Source: a bacterium (lineage in GTDB: Bacteria; Krumholzibacteriota; Krumholzibacteriia; WVZY01). Taken from it: 9,927 nucleotides of DNA. A program made the translations under genes and the position numbers. Below the pieces are notes generated by a model. That model did no database searches. It saw only the letters and a program-made list of their open reading frames with translations, and had not been told where the DNA came from. The stretch is taken from the NCBI GenBank assembly GCA_027296025.1, contig JAPUJU010000064.1, positions 1 to 9,927 of the forward strand, given 5' to 3'. Positions 6,547 through 9,927 of this stretch are shown one piece after another; the stretch's first letter is position 1; each line of letters starts with the position of its first letter.

Positions 6547-6981
6547 TTACGAAAGTATTGCGAGAGCCTTCGGCTTCTGTGCCTCGTGCGGATGTTTCGG
6601 GCCGGCGTATACCCTTAACTTCTTCAGCAAGCGTCTTCCTAGACGGTTGGACGGAAGCATACCCTTTACCGCATGCCGGACAACCTTGCCCGGATCCTGT
6701 TTCATCAAGTCCTGGACCGATCTGACCTTCAGCCCACTTTGATAACCTGAATAGCTGTAATAGACCTTTTGGTCGAATTTCTTTCCACTGAGATGGAGCT
6801 TATCCGCGTTGATCACAACGATATGATCGCCGAGATCGAGGTGCGGGGAAAAGTCCGGGCGATGCTTACCGCGAAGGATCTTTGCCACTTCGCTGGCCAT
6901 CCGGCCGAGTGGTTTATTGTCGGCGTCGACGAGATACCACTTTTCGCCAATGTCGGCCGCCTTCACTGTGTGCGTTTTCAT
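6547..6981 (-). CDS. rplM: 50S ribosomal protein L13
   Basis: L13 is an early-assembling large-subunit protein. It has 144 residues from the chosen start, against 142 in E. coli. KWYLVDADNKPLGRMASEVA is at about residues 13-32, LRGKHRPDFSPHLDLGD follows, then VVINADKLHLSGKK, and the C-terminal signature region VKGMLPSNRLGRRLLKKLRVY. The end GPKHPHEAQKP is typical. Two in-frame ATGs lie 6 nt apart. I take the inner one (6979-6981) because AGAAGG lies 6 nt before it, while it would directly abut the outer one (6985-6987). The gene follows a likely promoter and heads the translation operon. Confidence 0.97.
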   Translation of the reverse strand: MKTHTVKAADIGEKWYLVDADNKPLGRMASEVAKILRGKHRPDFSPHLDLGDHIVVINADKLHLSGKKFDQKVYYSYSGYQSGLKVRSVQDLMKQDPGKVVRHAVKGMLPSNRLGRRLLKKLRVYAGPKHPHEAQKPKALAILS

Positions 6982-7016
6982 GCTCATCCTTCTGTTTTTT
7001 TGGAAAAGTTCTTTAG

Positions 7017-7046
7017 TATTTAGCACTTATGCGCCGTCAAAGTCAA
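7017..7046 (-). promoter_or_regulatory. Probable sigma-70-type promoter for the rplM operon
   Basis: On the minus strand, TTGACT (7041-7046) is followed after 18 nt by TAAATA (7017-7022). Transcription would start near 7010, giving a leader of about 28 nt to rplM. The -35 matches the consensus at 5 of 6 positions; the -10 is weaker (3 of 6), and an overlapping CTAAAT at 17 nt is an alternative. It sits in the only AT-rich gap between the respiratory and ribosomal genes, as expected for an operon promoter. Judged by eye only. Confidence 0.5.
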
Positions 7047-7068
7047 GGCCCAAACAACATGAAACACA

Positions 7069-7083
7069 CAACCCATCGGGTCG
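7069..7083 (-). terminator. Weak hairpin after actF, possible terminator
   Basis: CGACCC-GAT-GGGTTG can form a 6-bp stem (one G-U pair) with a 3-nt loop. It lies 33 nt after the actF stop and just before the rplM promoter. The downstream tail TGTGTTTC is only partly T-rich. The position suits ending the ACIII transcript, but the strength is doubtful and read-through into rplM is possible. Confidence 0.25.
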
Positions 7084-7116
7084 GATCCGGACACTACCCT
7101 CGCAAACCTCGTATCT

Positions 7117-8196
7117 CTACGGCTGGGGAGCCGACGCCAGATCGGAGCTGGAGTGGGAGCGCTCCGCCACCGTTGACGTAACTAATTGTGATACAATGAT
7201 ATCCCTGTTTCGAATGAGGACAGCAAGAGTTGTGATCATGACGATGGCCTCGATCACGGCGAGGGCCGGGTTGATGTGGGTGATCGGGGTGATCATGAGA
7301 ATTTTCTCCAGCATCAGCCCGCACTCGATCAGGAGTGCAATAAAGATCATGACAGGCCCGAACGTCTTGGTCTTGCGGAAAACGAGGGTCACGAACGGGA
7401 TCACGAACACGGAGAAGAATACCACCCTGTAGAGCCCCCAATAGGGCGACGGATCTACCCGTCGCAGCACGTAAGCGACCTCTTCCGGGAGGTTTCCGTA
7501 CCAGATGACCAGGTACTGTGTGAACCCGAAGCCAGCCCACATGAAGGAGAACGAGAACATCATTTTCCCCGTATCGCGCAGCGTTTCGGTCAATCCCCGG
7601 GCGCCGGCCAACCGGCGAAAGAAAATGATCCAGGCGGAAACAGTGAGCCCGAGAAGGAGACTCTGCACAAAGAAATAGCCACCGAAAAGCGTGCTGATAA
7701 AGGGGTACTCGAGCGACATAATCCAGTCGAAGGCAATGAGCGACTGGCAGATCACCCATACGAAAATGTAGACGCCCGCGTACGTCGAGGCCGCGCTGTC
7801 GCCTTTCTCCAGCTTTTTGGCCATCTGACGGGCGAGCCAGAAGGAAACGAGAAGCACGACAAAATTGCGAAGTATGAAAAAACTCCCGTTCATATAAGCG
7901 GTCGGCGTATCCGTCCACCGGTAGATGTCGAGCTTCGTCCACATGAAGAGCCACAGAAATGCAATCAGCAGCAGCGCCGGGTAGACTGCCAGAAGATCCC
8001 TGCGAACGGGTTTGATCCAGTGCCCCTTCGCAACCACGCCGATCGCAACGACTACGATGCATCCCTGCGCAACAGCGGTAAAGAACGTCAGCGTCAGCAG
8101 AAGCGTCCCTTCAGACGCCCGATTTGCCACGAGTTCGATGCCCGCGATCACGACCGCGGCTATTACCACCATCATCGTCGCATTGCGTCCGCCCAT
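7117..8196 (-). CDS. actF: ACIII membrane subunit ActF (quinol:cytochrome c oxidoreductase quinone-binding subunit 2)
   Basis: ActF is the second NrfD/PsrC-like multi-helix membrane subunit of alternative complex III, paired with ActC. ACIII oxidises quinol and passes electrons to cytochrome c or directly to an oxidase. The 359-residue protein has about ten hydrophobic segments. The most diagnostic stretch is AFDWIMSLEYPFISTLFGGY at about 154-173, a hallmark of ActF. The stretch YWGLYRVVFFSVFVIPFVTL, the charged break FRKTKTFGP and a final helix pair follow. It ends in a polar tail (about 25 residues). It is somewhat shorter than the roughly 400 residues I recall for the family. ATG 8194-8196 overlaps the actD stop as TGATG and has GGAGG 9 nt upstream, so its translation is coupled to actD. 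A Met-Met at residues 8-9 is a possible but less supported start. Confidence 0.88.
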   Translation of the reverse strand: MGGRNATMMVVIAAVVIAGIELVANRASEGTLLLTLTFFTAVAQGCIVVVAIGVVAKGHWIKPVRRDLLAVYPALLLIAFLWLFMWTKLDIYRWTDTPTAYMNGSFFILRNFVVLLVSFWLARQMAKKLEKGDSAASTYAGVYIFVWVICQSLIAFDWIMSLEYPFISTLFGGYFFVQSLLLGLTVSAWIIFFRRLAGARGLTETLRDTGKMMFSFSFMWAGFGFTQYLVIWYGNLPEEVAYVLRRVDPSPYWGLYRVVFFSVFVIPFVTLVFRKTKTFGPVMIFIALLIECGLMLEKILMITPITHINPALAVIEAIVMITTLAVLIRNRDIIVSQLVTSTVAERSHSSSDLASAPQP

Positions 8197-8627
8197 CAGG
8201 AATCGCCTCCCACATGGATCTCAAACTGTTTGCTGAGGACATCGTCCTTGTTGAACATCGTCTGGGGTACGGGGAGCCGCGATAGAAACAGAAAACCGAG
8301 AAACCCGCCCAGGCAGCCGAACAGAATCGTCAGCTCATATGCAATAACTGTAAACGCGGGGAGCGAAATGAACGGCTTGCCGCCGGTGATCATTGGCCAC
8401 GACCACACGGTATAACTGGTAAACAAAAACCCAGTAATGAAGCCGCTGATCGCGCCTCCGCCCTGAAAGAAACGGACGGGGCTCTGACCCTCATCGAGCA
8501 GTTCCATAGCCTCATGAACCGGATACGGTGTACGGATATCGATCTTCGATCTTGGAGTTCCTCTCTCCACGATTTCCGTGAGCGTCGCCATGAACTCTTG
8601 TTTTGTTCTAAATACGTGGTGGTCCAT
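8196..8627 (-). CDS. actD: ACIII subunit ActD (DUF3341), short form
   Basis: ActD is a small membrane-associated subunit of alternative complex III with two transmembrane helices, next to ActC. The 143-residue protein has a soluble N-terminus with IDIRTPYPVHEAMELL (about 30-45; the family has a ysPfPvhg-like motif here). A glycine-rich first helix follows (GGGAISGFITGFLFTSYTVW), then the very typical WPMITGGKPFISLPAFTVIAYELTILFG run and a second helix. The family usually continues with a second small soluble domain. Here the protein stops about 15-20 residues after the LSRLPVP segment, so it looks C-terminally short. The chosen ATG (8625-8627) overlaps actC by 20 nt and has GGA upstream; an in-frame ATG at 8663 would add only a basic, non-family leader. 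Confidence 0.85.
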   Translation of the reverse strand: MDHHVFRTKQEFMATLTEIVERGTPRSKIDIRTPYPVHEAMELLDEGQSPVRFFQGGGAISGFITGFLFTSYTVWSWPMITGGKPFISLPAFTVIAYELTILFGCLGGFLGFLFLSRLPVPQTMFNKDDVLSKQFEIHVGGDS

Positions 8628-9927
8628 GTTCGTCCGCCGTCTCCTTGAGCTCCGTGATCGCAATCACGGGCAGAAACTTGGTAAAAAGAAGGAAGAATGT
8701 GAAGAAGAAACCGAAGCTTCCAAGTGTGATTCCCGCCTCGACCCAGGTCGGCTTGTAGAAACCCCATGCGTACGGTAAAAATTCGTGCGCAAGTGACGAC
8801 GAAATGATCACGAAACGCTCGAGCCACATTCCGATGTTCACGAAGAAGGACATGACGAAGAGGAAATTGATATTTCTGCGCCATTTTCTAACGAACAGGA
8901 GCAGTGGAATGGCGGAGTTACACGCCACCATACCGTAATAGTGGAACCGGTAGTCACCGACCGCTCGATTAATAAAGGCGCCGGCTTCGTAGACGTTGTT
9001 GCTGTAAATCGAAAGCCCGAATTCCACGAAGTACGAGTACGTGACGATCATCGATGTGAACAACATGATTTTCGCCAGGTTGTCGAAGTGATCGACAGTA
9101 ATGTGCCGGTGCAGCTTCAAGAAACGCCGCATGGGCACGACCAGTGTAATCACCATCGCCGTTCCGGAGAAAATCGCGCCGGCCACGAAGTAGGGTGCAA
9201 AGATTGTCGTGTGCCAGCCGGGTACGATGGCCATGGCAAAGTCCCAGGACACGACGGAGTGAACGGATACGACCAGCGGTGTCGCAAACGCGGCGAGAAA
9301 CATGTAGTACTTGTCGTAGTGGCGCCACTGGTTGAGCGTGCCCGTAAACCCAAGCGAGAAGATACCGTAGGCCCACTTGCGTACGCCCGTCGTCACGCGC
9401 TTCGCGATGGCCAGGTCTGGAATCAGTCCGACGTAGAAAAACACCACACTGACCGTCAAATACGTACTGATCGCGAATACGTCCCACTCGAGCGGTGACC
9501 GGAAGTTCACCCACAATAGGCGCTCGTTCGGGTACGGGAGCAGCCAGAAAAAGAACCACGCCCGGCCAAGGTGAATGAGCGGAAAGAGACCGGCGGTCAT
9601 GACGGCGAAGACCGTCATCGCTTCGGCGGCCCGGTTGAAACTGCTCCGGAATGACTTCGCGCGGAAAAGATAAAGCACCGCGGAAATCAGAGTGCCCGAG
9701 TGCGCGATCCCGACCCAGAAGACAAAGTTCGTAATGTATACACCCCAGCCGACCGGGCTGTTCAATCCCGAGACCCCCATACCCTTGAGCATCTGGTAGG
9801 TCCACAGGGCGAGGCCCAGGGCGAAACACGACGCGGTGAACGTGACGGCAAGCCAGAAGAGCTTGCTCGGGTTTTTCATCGCGGCAAGAATGTCGCGCTC
9901 GGCGGATTCGTGGTAATCCCTCGGTGT
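8608..9927 (-). CDS. actC: ACIII membrane subunit ActC (NrfD/PsrC family), 5' end outside window
   Basis: ActC is the main quinone-binding membrane subunit of alternative complex III, anchoring the iron-sulfur subunit ActB. At least 439 residues are visible. There are about ten hydrophobic segments. Family motifs, numbered from the internal Met at 9879, are VGIAHSGTLISA (56-67, with His60), RAAEAMTVFAVMTAGLFPLIHLGR (83-106), RSPLEWDVFAISTY (127-140) and VHSVVSWDFAMA (206-217, with Asp213). PGWHTTIFAPYFVAGA follows. A Met codon at 9877-9879 could start a 423-residue protein. However, the frame is open to the window edge, and the 16 upstream codons read TPRDYHESAERDILAA, resembling the conserved cytoplasmic leader of ActC. 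The real start is therefore probably outside. The 3' end overlaps actD. Confidence 0.9.
   Translation of the reverse strand, partial: TPRDYHESAERDILAAMKNPSKLFWLAVTFTASCFALGLALWTYQMLKGMGVSGLNSPVGWGVYITNFVFWVGIAHSGTLISAVLYLFRAKSFRSSFNRAAEAMTVFAVMTAGLFPLIHLGRAWFFFWLLPYPNERLLWVNFRSPLEWDVFAISTYLTVSVVFFYVGLIPDLAIAKRVTTGVRKWAYGIFSLGFTGTLNQWRHYDKYYMFLAAFATPLVVSVHSVVSWDFAMAIVPGWHTTIFAPYFVAGAIFSGTAMVITLVVPMRRFLKLHRHITVDHFDNLAKIMLFTSMIVTYSYFVEFGLSIYSNNVYEAGAFINRAVGDYRFHYYGMVACNSAIPLLLFVRKWRRNINFLFVMSFFVNIGMWLERFVIISSSLAHEFLPYAWGFYKPTWVEAGITLGSFGFFFTFFLLFTKFLPVIAITELKETADEHGPPRI

Noticed and set aside
7276..8415. Long open frame on the plus strand opposite actF and actD
   Set aside because: The predicted protein is His/Arg/Glu-rich and low in hydrophobic residues, as expected from the complement of membrane-protein codons. 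There is no ribosome site or homology.
8969..9829. Second minus-strand frame inside actC
   Set aside because: It overlaps a clear NrfD-family gene in another frame, is Arg/Gly/Pro-rich and has no recognisable motif.

Overview
The window is a single, tightly packed, co-directional gene block: everything is on the minus strand, so transcription runs from position 9927 towards position 1. There are thirteen protein genes, two of them cut by the window edges. No tRNA, rRNA, mobile element, CRISPR array or long repeat was seen. The longest stretch without a gene is 180 bases.

Region 1 (about 7117-9927) is the 3' part of an alternative complex III (ACIII, quinol:electron-acceptor oxidoreductase) operon: actC (NrfD-type quinone-binding membrane subunit, 5' end outside the window), actD (DUF3341 subunit) and actF (second NrfD-like subunit). 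The genes overlap (C/D by 20 nt, D/F by 1 nt). The monohaem cytochrome c gene actE, which usually sits between D and F, is absent there, and ActD looks short at its C-terminus.

Region 2 (about 7010-7083) separates the respiratory genes from the translation genes. It holds a weak hairpin and a plausible sigma-70-type promoter pointing into rplM.

Region 3 (1-6981) is a conserved bacterial housekeeping run in this order of transcription: rplM, rpsI, rpsB, tsf, pyrH, frr, uppS, cdsA, dxr, rseP. It joins translation (L13, S2, S9, EF-Ts, ribosome recycling factor) with UMP kinase and with lipid and envelope supply (undecaprenyl-PP synthase, CDP-diglyceride synthase, DXP reductoisomerase, site-2 protease). 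Spacing from rpsB onward is -47 to 51 nt, so these genes are probably co-transcribed and partly translationally coupled. The only larger gaps are rplM-rpsI (90 nt) and rpsI-rpsB (180 nt).

Organism: a Gram-negative-type, respiring bacterium with moderately high GC. ACIII, the MEP isoprenoid pathway, a short EF-Ts and an RseP with an acidic insert suggest the FCB/Gemmatimonadota side of the tree or a related uncultured phylum. This is inference from gene content, not a placement. The coding content is largely ordinary. The parts most worth a second look are the compact ACIII subunit set without actE, the DXR active-site-neighbour substitutions, and the rpsB leader region.
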